NCBI RefSeq assembly: GCF_001039355.2
Contig: NW_019773548.1
Coordinates: 582,618 to 646,617 of the forward strand
DNA length: 64,000 nt
Reading direction: 5' to 3'
Source of the DNA: Lingula anatina
Taxonomy: Eukaryota > Brachiopoda > Lingulata > Lingulida > Lingulidae
Under the pieces are notes generated by a model. It had not been told where the DNA came from. It did no database searches and was given only the letters and a program-made list of their open reading frames with translations. The translations under genes and the position numbers were made by a program. Shown here piece after piece: positions 50,503 through 62,614 of the stretch (position 1 is the first letter of the stretch; each line of letters begins with the position of its first letter).

Positions 50503-50848
50503 TTTTTATTATAATACAATATTGACCTCTCCACATACTATTCAGATAAACCCACGCTGCACGTTAAAACACGCCGTTCTGTCCAATATATCTTGAATAC
50601 ACACTGCATGTCATCTACCGGTAGTGGTGATGCAACCAAATAAGTACTAATACCTGTATATTGTTATTTTATCAGACAGTATTAATACCAATGATTACGG
50701 GGAAATTGCTGAAAATCAGTATAAGCCTTTGACGTACATGTACGTAGATATATGGTAGAAAAAGATTATTAAAACAGCGAAAGTAATACTACTAGAGATA
50801 TTTAAGGCATTTTACGGATATCAAAATGTGTCAGAATCAAAAAGCTTA
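45899..50848. repeat. Second copy of 5 kb segment (allelic contig overlap)
   Basis: Corresponds to 40932-45882 throughout. Sequence after 50848 is unique, while copy 1 ends in the gap, as expected when one contig's tail overlaps the next contig's head. Confidence 0.9.
49852..49971 (+). CDS. Internal coding exon supported by allele comparison (copy 2)
   Basis: Same 40-codon exon as at 44886-45005, encoding an identical peptide despite two nucleotide changes, with identical splice signals. If the 5 kb duplication is an assembly artefact this is the other allele, not a second exon. Confidence 0.55.
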
Positions 50849-51179
50849 GACAAATATTTACTTGCGTACCCGATTTCAGACAGGACAGGAATATTCATGT
50901 CGATCTCAGCGTCTGGGATGCACCCTGTGGAATCATATTTTCACAGCCAAGTGCCGAAATAGATTGAAGTCAGCAGACAAATTAAGTCGCTGAGTTCACA
51001 CAATCTTAGTCTATAATTAAAGCAAGCAAGCAAGCACTTCAACAAAACCTCACATGATGAGGTGCTAGGGAAGAACAGCCACGCTGCTAAATGTGCTAAA
51101 TGGGGATTTAAAAAATGGTGAAGTGTAAACTCATGCGGTTTGTTCATCTTTACAGACGGTGTGGATTGCCGCACGTTAT

Positions 51180-51430
51180 TTCTCTGCTAAGTGAAGTTAA
51201 TGTATAAGTTATGTGCTTCCGCCAGTTTATTAGATAATGCGAGGAAATGGAGGCAATCCTCCTCGAGCGATTTTATTCCCATCTGATTAATGATAAATGG
51301 GTTCTCAAAGAGCCCCGGATTCCTGGCAATTAGTGCTGATGACGTCACAATAGCAGTCCTACGCTCTGTTGCTGCCAGTGCAGTGAGGCTTGAGAAACAA
51401 GCAATTACTACATTGAATTGCATGGGGCAT
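51180..51430. promoter_or_regulatory. Candidate conserved non-coding element
   Basis: High sequence complexity compared with the flanks, and dense sites: CTGATTAATGATAAATGG, GGCAATTAGTG, TGATGACGTCACAATAG (a CRE/AP-1 core) and TTAATGCAATTGG. Such clusters of homeodomain and bZIP sites without coding potential are typical of enhancers. Purely compositional evidence. Confidence 0.3.
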
Positions 51431-52437
51431 TGATAAGCTTAATGCAATTGGAAATTTCTGGCAACAAAAACAATATTTGAAAGATATTAATTCCCTCATT
51501 AGACCTTGGATGTCGATAATGCCGTTTTAGATGATTAGTTCCAAACAGGCAATAATGACAGCCCGTTCTTCACTCCAACATCTTTCCTCCATTCAGTACT
51601 GCGAGATTGGCCAGCATCCAATAGGTGTGACGTTAACTACCATAGAACACATCTTGACTTACATGTACGTTGCCTGGCCTGATGGACCATGTGAAGCACA
51701 CGAAGGTCAAATTATATAAACTGAAATATTTCACATCAGTGCTTTAACTGCTTGTGACGTGCTTCCCAAAATTGTGACGTTTTACATCTGCGTGCATTCT
51801 GTTACAACCCCATACCAATTTAGGACGCTAAGTGAACAACAATTGATTATGTATTTCCTGCCAATAGTTCAAAGGAAGCAGAGCGTCTTTTAGAAATCTA
51901 TCGGCAGTTTGTGTCAAATGTAAGCGTGTATGATAACGCCTATTCGTGGTATGCTTTGTGAACATCAAGGGAAGCCAGAGCTGAAAGTTGTAGTATTGAA
52001 GTTTAATTGACTGATATTGGACTTCAGTTAAACTTCCATCCCGGATACAAATCTTTGATATGAATGTCGAGGATACAAGGAAAAGTGTTTTTACGTGAGG
52101 AGTGTATTAATTTCTAACGTTAACCGGTACTGAAAGCATATCAAAAACATAAGGGGTGATCAAAATGGTAATTATAAACCTTCGCTATAATAGAATACTA
52201 TATATAGCTGTTATTGCAAGAATTTGAGGATGGTATTTGGACTATCCTAACCGTATGTCTCTTACACCGACACTCCTTGACGGTACTTTGCAAAATGGTG
52301 CAATTGTGTGCGTTGTGCTTAGTAGGGAGTCAAAGTATGTCTTCTTGACCCTTTTCAGAAGTGACATTACTACATGTATAATCACAAAGGCCTATTTCCT
52401 GATCACACGTTTATTTACAGTTCACGCGTCATAGAGA

Positions 52438-52613
52438 GCTTTCAGAACAGCGGACTAACAAATCCACGGATCAAATATGGCCGATCCACTTGAATGACTG
52501 TTACGTAATCCCGCGAAGTCTCTATTCCGTGTCTAATCGGGAATTAAGCGGCAAGCTTTTAAGTCAGTCAGCATATTTCAGCCGCTGTTCTGCTAGTCCG
52601 CTGTTCTGAATGC
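52438..52613. mobile_element. About 175 bp MITE with 20 bp inverted repeats
   Basis: GCTTTCAGAACAGCGGACTA at 52438-52457 mirrors the right end 52594-52613 at 19 of 20 positions. A second partial inverted copy of the AACAGCGG motif lies just inside the right end. Its left half (AATCCACGGATCAAATATGG) recalls the left arm of the foldback at 13768. Non-coding. Confidence 0.6.
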
Positions 52614-55229
52614 GTGCTTATATTTCCTTCCTGCTCCGACATCATCTTCCCTATAGCTCTCTCCCTTAGTTGGATTATTTCTGCGATTCATATTTAAATA
52701 TATATAATCATGGTAGGCGAAGAATGCTTTTTACATGTATAAGTTATGGGGAAAATCAATTTATCGTTCTCTAAGGCAGACAATCCCATGAGACGTTGGA
52801 GCTCTCTTAGTCCCGTTAATAGTTCCAAATCTTTAATTTATATTGGTATGGAAATATACAAAATATCGACGATGCACAGAAACGCCTCATACATGTGTAA
52901 TAGTTTCAAACAGTGCATATCCCACTTTACCACTTTGCTGAATATCATAAAGGTGTAATTGCGTAACACGAAGAAACGCATTAACAGAGGTTTTATTTTT
53001 ATTCATTCATAACGTGGTGCTGTCCCTATAGATAGTGTTGGGGTGAAGGTCGCCATGCAGTCACCTGATGAAGAACGCGTGCCTTGTGTTGGGGATTAAT
53101 TCTGCCCCGTGTTGTTGACTGTGGGTTGAAACATTAAGTGCACGGCATGGAAAAAATCTTTATTATCTTATAATCTTACACTCTGTTCTGCACTTTATTA
53201 ACTCTTCTGGGAAATTCTGTGTGGATAACTCTCAACATATATAACGTTTTTGTTATTTTAAACTATATACAAATATTGCTTACATTACCAATTCATGAAG
53301 GACCCATAGTAACATACAATGTAGATTATCCGTACGGTCTCATCTGCAAACGCCATTCCAATAAAATTCTAGTCAACGAAACTTAAAGAATTCAAATATA
53401 ATTTTTCTATTAAAACGTATTCCATTTGATATACTTAAATGTAATAAAACAAAAAACTTTCAAGGAACAGAACCTAAAGGACATAAAAGCTTAAAATAAG
53501 AAATATCCATCCACATTATTGTGCAACAAAAATTTTATGTCTCCTCCATCTCAGTGTACCACAAACTTTTATAGTCTCATTCATAGCAAGAAAGAAGGTA
53601 ACAAGGAGTATTGATTGTTCGTGATTTGGCCAAACAAGGCCGCTTTTATTATATAACCCCTCTATCTATCCTGATCGTTTTTAACAATAATAACAATGTA
53701 GCAAATTGTTGCCTGTATTAAATGTTATGGCCTTAGGGATAAATATTATATATCAAATATTCAATAAGACTCATCATCCTAAAAATTATGATGCGACGAG
53801 TCAGCAAAAGTTATTATTTACCAACAATTTTGCACAAATTTCATTTGTGGGGTTGCAAAGAGATGTATGTCAGATTCTTATACGGCTGTTCCAATGACCT
53901 CTGCAGTATGCACAGATCAAAAATGGACCCGCAAGGCTTGCTGGGCCACTGTTTGTTATATTTAAAAGTAATCTGAAAATGAACCACTAAATCTTCGTGT
54001 GACAATGTCACATACTCTTATAAAGGTGACCCAATATCATCTGAACTCAGGAGAATGTAATATGGAACGACGAGACTTGATATGTGGCCGGTGGTCGGCA
54101 TTGTAAACAAAAATTAATGTGCATGCAGTATGTGGTAACGATGATTAAATTATACAGGCGGGTAATTTATATGCTGAAACTGTAGAAAGAAGTGAGATGT
54201 ACATCATTGGTGTAACCAGGGTATCGTAAAGTCGGGTTGTTCCGCATGTTCTGTATTCCATTCCTGTTTTCTATTATACACAATACTGTGAATACGGACA
54301 TTCAGTAAATTTCGGTCCGTACAGCACACCAAATATAGCTGCTACCCTTGGGTCATAAAAACAAGTCTTGACTATGTTTTGTTTAAACAAAAAAGGTTGG
54401 CGATATAACCTCATCAACTTCAGGGCAATGCAGTGCCAATATAAATCAAACTTATTGCAAATAGTGCAAGAAAGGTCAAAATATTCTCAAAGGAGCCCAG
54501 TTAGGTTGTTGTATAGTGGTGTGGTTTACCTAAAGCTAGTTAGCAATGTTAGTAAAAAATTTGAGTTGGGATGGAAAAAAAGACTTGATAGTGTTTTTCT
54601 CACTTGTTTTAGCTACATATTTCAATTAAAATATGTATTTGTATGAGACCACTGTAGGCCTGCGCATATTACCCATCAACATGATGTAAAAAGGTACTAA
54701 AACCCATTATGTACGTTATATATGGGGAAACGCAGAAGATAAACAAAGCACGTGGAATAAATGTTCCTATACACATGTAGGTATTCTTTATATATTCTCA
54801 AGAGACATAAGTTGCAGCAAGAAAAACAAGTGATGCACGAAGCAAGGTAGTACAGTACAGAGCGTTCACTGGCTGTATTAAACTCTTGGGAACGCGGATA
54901 TTGAGCTTTTGTACATGTTCTATGACCTTTAAGATGCAATCAGAAGGCACAATCTACATTTCCTCTCTAAGCCTGAGTCTCATAATTATATGTAACCAGA
55001 TTTTATTTAAATTTTGTGATAGATTCATGGTGGATGGCAAACACTTCAACCGTTGTCAAAATGATTATTTTCTATATACTTTGAAGATGAATACCTTGGC
55101 ATAATGTCTTCCAAATCGAGCTCTAACGGCTCCATACATGTATTCTTACAGGGTACATCTTATTAATGATATCGATGCAATGACCTTTCTGTCTGTCCAG
55201 AGAATAGGATTTTGGGTCGATTTCGGTAA

Positions 55230-56936
55230 ATATTGGACTGACTACACGCTTTTGTGAGCGTACCTGTGACCGTGGGTTGAACGTGACTAGCCGTTCGTGT
55301 ATCTGCTTGGAAATCATGAAAAAATCAACCATTCACAACCGTGCCCTAAAGTAAATGACACAGGTACGCTATGGACGCCGGGTTCCTAGTATGGGTGCAC
55401 TGTGTCCCTGAAATACACACGGTAGGACAATTTCAGTTCACCGCTTTAGCAAATTAGTTCAAGATTTATGACTTTACTGATTGGCAGAACATTCTATCAA
55501 GCTCAAACAGCACATACCTGTACCTGTATGTACCTGTACAAGCAGATGTGCTTTAAAAATACAGACAAAAGGTGGTTGCAAATCCCTTCATGTAGTTCAG
55601 TGGTAGATGTGAAACTTATCTGATGACGTTCTCTTCTTTCTCTGACAAGAGTGGCACGTACTATACCTCACATAAAAATCGGCATTAAATCAGTACAGCG
55701 TGTATGTCTAGGGTGGTATACAGTCTTGGTATGTGTAACTTTTATGGCCATTGTGTAAATTAACTGTCTCCCTTTGAGGATAGAACCCAGCAGCCGTACG
55801 GGACTCTAAAAACTGTTAGGCCACACTTTTTTAGTTTTATGGATGACATCTTCTGGGGACCTCGAAGTCGGTGCGAGAGGGCGAAAAAAAGAAAAGCAGT
55901 CCAAAAAAAACTGCTTAAGTAAAGGAATGTTGTCAGTACACAGCTGGAAACACAAATTTACCACAGAAACAAGTATCAAACTAACAATATGTCTTTATCC
56001 ATGCTCTGAAAATATTAAAGCATTGTGAATACTTTGTAGAAAGGTAAAAAAAGTCATGAATAGATATGCTGCATATTACCAAATCTATTTAGGGTTATTT
56101 TATGCATTTTGTTGGTATACCAATCAATAAAACAAACATTAAACAAACAGTGTGTCTTTATTTGTGCTCTCAGAATATTAAAGCATTATGAAAACTTCAC
56201 AGAAATGTAAAAAAAAATAATAAATCATGCAAAGATATGCTTAATACTACTAAATCTATTAAAGGTCATTTCGGTCGATGCCGTTTTGTCTACTTTGACT
56301 GGCACGAAGCAGCCAAACTGTCGGGTGGCCTGTCCGACCTTCAGCACACCAAATACCTCGACGCCCTTGTCGACCCTATTTTCGCTACAAAAAAAACTGG
56401 TATGTGCTGCTTTGGACAGAATGTCACTGAAATTTTCCGGGCGATAATCGCTGGCCGCCGCCAGCCTTTCGTATAATTGTAGAAAGGTGATATCTCCATG
56501 CCTAATATCAATGCATACCAATCCAAAACGACGGCATGCGTCCTCTTCATGACTTTAATTGTCGTGTAATTTGACAGTAATCCTAGAGATGAATTTGACG
56601 GCAAAGCCATGTTTTCACGTGGCGATAATACGCATGCGCAGAAAGCTCATTTTCCGGCGAAATTCAAGAAGGGCGTTTGCGACAACCGACTTCGTTGGGG
56701 GTGATTTTTTTTTCTTTTTTTTTTTTATTGAGAACGGACGAAAATCGGTGCGCGCGCAGGATGTCATCCATAAAAATAAAAAATGTGGCCTTATATACAA
56801 TTTTAATACTGAAGGGTCCTAAATATACTCTAGACGCAGTTTCTTGCACTGCATAGTCCTTAATTGCTTACATATTAGATTTAAAATGTTTTATGTTAAT
56901 TCTCCATTCTATACAGCAGGGTCACACGTATTTTTT
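55230..56936. repeat. Duplicated 1.7 kb segment, copy 1
   Basis: Nearly identical to 56938-58645, with only a handful of differences (an extra A in one homopolymer and substitutions near 56680-56690). It ends directly at the N (56937). Confidence 0.92.
55818..56791 (-). mobile_element. 974 bp DNA transposon with about 33 bp TIRs and an internal ORF
   Basis: The left end AGGCCACACTTTTTTAGTTT (55818 on) continues to ATGGATGACATC; the right end (56760-56791), reverse-complemented, reads AGGCCACATTTTTTATTTTT then ATGGATGACATC, about 90% identical. Inside, the minus strand has a GCGCATGCG/CACGTG-rich start region (about 56612-56650) and an open frame (56521-56225) of 98 codons including YERLAAASDYRPENFSDIL and VFGVLKVGQATRQFGCF. 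I do not recognise it as a transposase; it may be a captured host exon or a fragment of the element's own protein. Target duplication not obvious. Confidence 0.65.
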
Positions 56937-56937
56937 N
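56937..56937. other. Assembly gap (single N) between 1.7 kb copies
   Basis: Copy 1 ends at 56936 and copy 2 begins at 56938, with no unique bases on either side. Confidence 0.95.
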
Positions 56938-58645
56938 ATATTGGACTGACTACACGCTTTTGTGAGCGTACCTGTGACCGTGGGTTGAACGTGACTAGCC
57001 GTTCGTGTATCTGCTTGGAAATCATGAAAAAATCAACCATTCACAACCGTGCCCTAAAGTAAATGACACAGGTACGCTATGGACGCCGGGTTCCTAGTAT
57101 GGGTGCACTGTGTCCCTGAAATACACACGGTAGGACAATTTCAGTTCACCGCTTTAGCAAATTAGTTCAAGATTTATGACTTTACTGATTGGCAGAACAT
57201 TCTATCAAGCTCAAACAGCACATACCTGTACCTGTATGTACCTGTACAAGCAGATGTGCTTTAAAAATACAGACAAAAGGTGGTTGCAAATCCCTTCATG
57301 TAGTTCAGTGGTAGATGTGAAACTTATCTGATGACGTTCTCTTCTTTCTCTGACAAGAGTGGCACGTACTATACCTCACATAAAAATCGGCATTAAATCA
57401 GTACAGCGTGTATGTCTAGGGTGGTATACAGTCTTGGTATGTGTAACTTTTATGGCCATTGTGTAAATTAACTGTCTCCCTTTGAGGATAGAACCCAGCA
57501 GCCGTACGGGACTCTAAAAACTGTTAGGCCACACTTTTTTAGTTTTATGGATGACATCTTCTGGGGACCTCGAAGTCGGTGCGAGAGGGCGAAAAAAAGA
57601 AAAGCAGTCCAAAAAAAACTGCTTAAGTAAAGGAATGTTGTCAGTACACAGCTGGAAACACAAATTTACCACAGAAACAAGTATCAAACTAACAATATGT
57701 CTTTATCCATGCTCTGAAAATATTAAAGCATTGTGAATACTTTGTAGAAAGGTAAAAAAAGTCATGAATAGATATGCTGCATATTACCAAATCTATTTAG
57801 GGTTATTTTATGCATTTTGTTGGTATACCAATCAATAAAACAAACATTAAACAAACAGTGTGTCTTTATTTGTGCTCTCAGAATATTAAAGCATTATGAA
57901 AACTTCACAGAAATGTAAAAAAAAATAATAAATCATGCAAAGATATGCTTAATACTACTAAATCTATTAAAGGTCATTTCGGTCGATGCCGTTTTGTCTA
58001 CTTTGACTGGCACGAAGCAGCCAAACTGTCGGGTGGCCTGTCCGACCTTCAGCACACCAAATACCTCGACGCCCTTGTCGACCCTATTTTCGCTACAAAA
58101 AAAAACTGGTATGTGCTGCTTTGGACAGAATGTCACTGAAATTTTCCGGGCGATAATCGCTGGCCGCCGCCAGCCTTTCGTATAATTGTAGAAAGGTGAT
58201 ATCTCCATGCCTAATATCAATGCATACCAATCCAAAACGACGGCATGCGTCCTCTTCATGACTTTAATTGTCGTGTAATTTGACAGTAATCCTAGAGATG
58301 AATTTGACGGCAAAGCCATGTTTTCACGTGGCGATAATACGCATGCGCAGAAAGCTCATTTTCCGGCGAAATTCAAGAAGGGCGTTGGCGACAATCGACT
58401 TCGTTGGGGGTGATTTTTTTTTCTTTTTTTTTTTTATTGAGAACGGACGAAAATCGGTGCGCGCGCAGGATGTCATCCATAAAAATAAAAAATGTGGCCT
58501 TATATACAATTTTAATACTGAAGGGTCCTAAATATACTCTAGACGCAGTTTCTTGCACTGCATAGTCCTTAATTGCTTACATATTAGATTTAAAATGTTT
58601 TATGTTAATTCTCCATTCTATACAGCAGGGTCACACGTATTTTTT
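56938..58645. repeat. Duplicated 1.7 kb segment, copy 2
   Basis: Corresponds to 55230-56936; unlike copy 1 it continues past its end into further sequence (58646 on). Confidence 0.92.
57526..58500 (-). mobile_element. Second copy of the 975 bp TIR transposon
   Basis: Same element within the duplicated segment. An A-run has 9 bases here (near 58096-58104) and 8 in copy 1, shifting the minus-strand frame: here a 128-codon frame (58319-57933) fuses two frames that are separate in copy 1. The same element at the same locus argues for alleles, not two insertions. Confidence 0.65.
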
Positions 58646-59835
58646 ATTTAGATTCAAGTACATTTGATTAAAACAGTGTCTTCGGCCATTACCTAATATA
58701 CAGTACTTTAAGTACAATGGTAAGACTATATCAACAATTTGAACATATGGAAAGAACACGAAGAAGCCGCCCAGTGTGGACAGGATTAAGGGCCACACCA
58801 AACAACTGACGTGGTTTTTGAAATCTGAAGTAGCGACGGTTATATTTCACCTTTGGGGCATGTTTATTCTCCCACAAATTGACAGTAAAAGCATCGCAAC
58901 CGCGCTTTTTATAGGTTTTATCTGGTAATTCACACTGAACTGCCATTTACTTAAATATGACAGACGATTTCCGCAGGTATTTGGAACATGTTTTGGTTAT
59001 TTAGGGTGAGCGTTTTATCAGGATTATTCACGGAGGTGACTGTATCGTACGTCCCGCCTCCCAAGATACAACGAAATGTTTGCTGGACTCATTATTACTT
59101 TGAGAAAAGAACCATTCTGAATTCTAGGATACGTTTAATGTCAAGCCCACCTTACCTAACCCTTTGGAGGTGCCCCCCAACAGTACGTATATCAGACAAG
59201 CGAAACTAGACGATACCGCGTATTTGTTATAATCCTGTGTCTTACATATTACTGTGAATACAATATAGTGATAATACAATAATATTATCTTCGCCATTAT
59301 ACATACTGAATATCATCGGCAAAAAGTAACTCGTAGGTTTTGGAATATTACATGAAGACGCTGGACAGATTAGAATTTATTTATTTACAATTATAATTGG
59401 ATTATTAATATTTAAGTGGAAGTTGCTGATGACTTGCTGATGATTAAGTGCTCGTATTAAGCACCTATTAAATTATTACTGAAAATGTTGGCAACCCTTC
59501 TGTTAACCATACCGTAGTCCGCTCCCTATTACATTGTATATGTGACACTGGTCTCATCTACTAATCCCAATACTCAGCCTAACTTGTACTTATCATATGG
59601 GACCCCTGACTTCATTCCTAAGACTACCATTCCTGTCACACCGGTACTCAACGCTGGGCTACGTAACGTCCCATTATTGTTTGATCCATTTTTCACCTAA
59701 AGAAAGAGTCTTCGTGTACATCACGATCACATGTAGACTAGGACACAATGCGGTAGAGGTGATACTGCAAATTTTGTGAGACATATTGCGGTTGTTGAGA
59801 TTTCATTGCGGTTGTTGAAACATACCGAGTTCTTT
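58325..59835. repeat. Segment repeated at 62423-64000
   Basis: Aligns to the end of the window with substitutions and several indels, including about 80 bases present at 63630-63717 but absent here. Divergence is higher than between the other copies, consistent with polymorphic haplotypes. Confidence 0.85.
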
Positions 59836-60959
59836 TACTGCTCCGATTGCAAACCAGAATGTTCAATATATAACACATACATGCACTCAGCATAGTATTC
59901 GTTAAAATGTGTGTCTACCTCAATACCACCACCGGTAAGCGAATGTATTAATGATTAAATCCTAAATCCTAATTCCTACATTTACCTCAAGTATCAGATT
60001 GTGATTACTTAATCCACAATACAACATTTAGATGAAGGCCCACTGCGGATCACTGTATTATAACTATCTGCAAGGCACTGTAATATATTTTATACACCCC
60101 TGTTACTAGGTCAGTTGTATCAGTGTACGCAATTGAACTCGATCAGATAAAAGCGATAAAATATGTCACCGTGTCTGTATTGTACGTAGAGATAGCACTA
60201 TTCTGCTGATATAAGGTGACTTTGAAGTGTCCTTGAACATTGAACGTCTCACCTGATCAGGCGTACGTGTCCTGAGAAACAGCACATCTAAATGGCGCCT
60301 GGAGGCGTGTACCTGCCACCAAGGAAAATATAACTGGAGAGAGTGCAGGTAAATTTCAGTCCAATTATATTGTCATTTATTATATAGGGAATATAATGTG
60401 TCTAATAATGAACTGGGTAGGTGATTGATGCAGTTTGTGTCTCTGTAGGGTGGTAAAACATTACCGTTTGTTCCCGAGTTTCTATTATAGTACTTACTCG
60501 TCATATACCTACTCTGTAATGTTTCAACTATAACTGCTTCCTAAAATTTATACCCCATTTCACATTTTCGTTTATTCCATAATTCACTATACATATTGAA
60601 GTCATGTTTAATTACATATCTAATTGTAAAGTGATATTTTCTTTTTTTCTTTTTTTTGTTTGTTTATTTTTTATTAGTTCGCTTTGTGTTTTCATTCCTA
60701 CTGCACTCATTTCCATCTTGGTGATAAAAACTATTTTCACGTTAACCCAATAGAGAGGCGTCCTTATTAAATAATGAAGACGTTTCATAACTTTTCGTCA
60801 TATCAGGACAGGTCTTATTGCATTTAGACATTAACACCCATACCTTACACTTCATGTATTTAAATAGAGTATACTGATATGTCTTACCTCTTTTACCAAT
60901 TCTTTATCATTAATACAATGACTTTCATTGTCTGTTTTAAGATATTGGTCTGAGAAGCC
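59836..60959. other. Upstream region of the TRIM gene
   Basis: No exon recognised. AT-rich; a TTTTAAG possible acceptor precedes the TRIM start by about 20 bases, so a 5' UTR intron is possible but unproven. Confidence 0.5.
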
Positions 60960-62417
60960 ATGTCTTTGTCCAAGATCCTAACGGAAGATTTCCTAACGTG
61001 CTGCATATGTTTTGAAAAGTTCAAAGACCCCAAGGTCCTCGGCTGTTCTCATACGTTTTGCCAACATTGTCTCCAACAACTTTTGGACAAAAATGTCCAA
61101 GGTCGACTTGGTTTCCCTTGTCCTATCTGTAGACGTCAGTGTGACCTCCCTAGGGGCGGTGTAAGCGGCTTACAAACAAACCATCTTCTGGTCAGCATCT
61201 CACACACACTTGGTCAAGTAGAACAAGCCAAAGCTGCCAAGAAATGCGAGGTATGTTGCTTGAAAAATGCACGCAATCCTCCGATGGCGACAAAACGCTG
61301 TTTGGACTGCGAGGAAAGTATGTGTGGAGATTGTTCTTCGGACCATGTGCTTCATAAGTTAAACCGTGACCACAAATTGTTCCCTGTCGACCAGTTTGAC
61401 AGCGACGAATACGTGACAGAGCTGCGTGCCCGACAAAACATCCTTTGTGACCATAACAAGAAAGACCCCGTAGAAATCTTCTGTCCAATCTGTAAAAAGT
61501 TCATCTGCGTCGGTTGTATGGTTTTAGAACACAAGGAGCATGATTGCCTAAGAATCAACATTGCTGCTGACAAACGCAAGCAAAAACTAGAACTCGACAT
61601 AAACCCCATCGAGAAGAAAAGTCTACTCTTCGATCAGTTTAAAACCGCTGCTGAAGACCAGAAAGCGTCAGTAGAAGAGGGAAGAAAGAAGGCAAAGAAT
61701 CAAGTTAACCAGCAGTTAGAGCTAATGATTACGAAGCTCCGTCAATTTGCTGATGATCTTCTGGCAGAGATAGATGCCAAGTCAAACGCCAAGCTGGAAG
61801 TTTTAGATGGTTTAATTGCGACTGCTACCGCCGATCAAAACCAACTGGACGACGTTGTAGACTTCTCCAGAAAGCTCATAAATCATGGGAACGATATGGA
61901 TGTCCTTCAAATGGCCTCCGCCTGTGAGCAAAGCAGCGAAAGCGTTCATACTCTCGACATCCCGACCCTGCCCGCAGCCATGACCCAGCTACAGCTTATC
62001 ACCAACGACATGGAGGAGTGCGGTACCAATATCAACCGTTGCCTTGGAGACGTGGTTCCAGCTGTAAGTGGAAGACTTGTGACATCATTCAAAGTAGAAT
62101 TGGCCAAGTCTCCAGAGGAGATGATCACTCATGTAACCAATGATACAAATGGTGATATCCTTACTGGTATTTGGTGTAATGATGACATGTCACGGAATAG
62201 AATCCACATCTACGATACCAACTTTGTCCTACAGGGCACAATTCCAAACCCAAAAGTAGCAGAAAATGGCTACTTTGCAGGGATTGCCATTGATGATGAC
62301 GGCAATATCGTCACTAGATGTCAGGAGTCAAATGAAATCATCGTCTACACCAAGACAGCGGACCACGTGAGAACATTCCATAGTGAGTCACCTCAGGCAG
62401 TAGCAGTCAACAGCAAG
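60960..62417 (+). CDS. TRIM-NHL type E3 ubiquitin ligase, 3' end cut by assembly gap
   Basis: 486 codons before the N. RING finger with C14, C17, C29, H31, C34, C37, C54, C57 (ligase activity with E2 enzymes); B-box 1 with C96, C99, C114, C117, C122, C125 and following histidines; B-box 2 with C163, H165, C175, C178, C183, C186, H191, H194; a coiled coil from about 205 to 300 for dimerisation; then the first NHL-type propeller repeats (for example GIAIDDDGNIVTR). This order is that of TRIM2/TRIM3/TRIM32/TRIM56-like proteins, a family greatly expanded in molluscs with roles proposed in ubiquitination, RNA binding and innate immunity. Usual length is 600-750 aa, so most of the propeller is missing because the contig stops, not because of mutation. 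Intronless, as in many expanded members. ATG 60960 starts directly before the RING as expected. Confidence 0.93.
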
Positions 62418-62418
62418 N
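62418..62418. other. Assembly gap (single N) truncating the TRIM gene
   Basis: Downstream sequence is the right end of the TIR transposon, identical in type to 58325 onward, so the TRIM frame does not truly continue here. Confidence 0.95.
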
Positions 62419-62614
62419 TTTGCACGTGGCGATAATTCGCATGCGCAGAAAGCTCATTTTCCGGCGAAATTCAAGAAGGGCGTTTGCGACAACCGACTTC
62501 GTTGGGGGTGATTTTTTTTTTTTTTTTTTTTTTTTTTCTTTTTTTTTTTTTGAGAACGGACGAAAATCGGTGCGCGCGCAGGATGTCATCCATAAAAATA
62601 AAAAAGTGTGGCCT
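62419..62614 (-). mobile_element. Right end of the TIR transposon, third copy
   Basis: Equivalent to about 58321-58500 including the right TIR (62583-62614). It carries a longer, interrupted T-run (about 62512-62551). The rest of the element is missing at the N. Confidence 0.7.

Larger units (their letters stand above)
50849..55229. other. Gene-free stretch
   Basis: No exon recognised. It includes a complex, homeobox-site-rich block at about 51180-51430 and the short TIR element at 52438-52613. Confidence 0.55.

Noticed and set aside
40932-50848. Biological tandem gene-segment duplication
   Set aside because: Boundaries coincide with a single N and a contig end; allelic overlap is simpler.
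58731-58946. Minus-strand 71-codon frame starting MAVQCELPDK
   Set aside because: The matching frame near 62810-63060 carries a stop (TGG to TGA), so it is not maintained.
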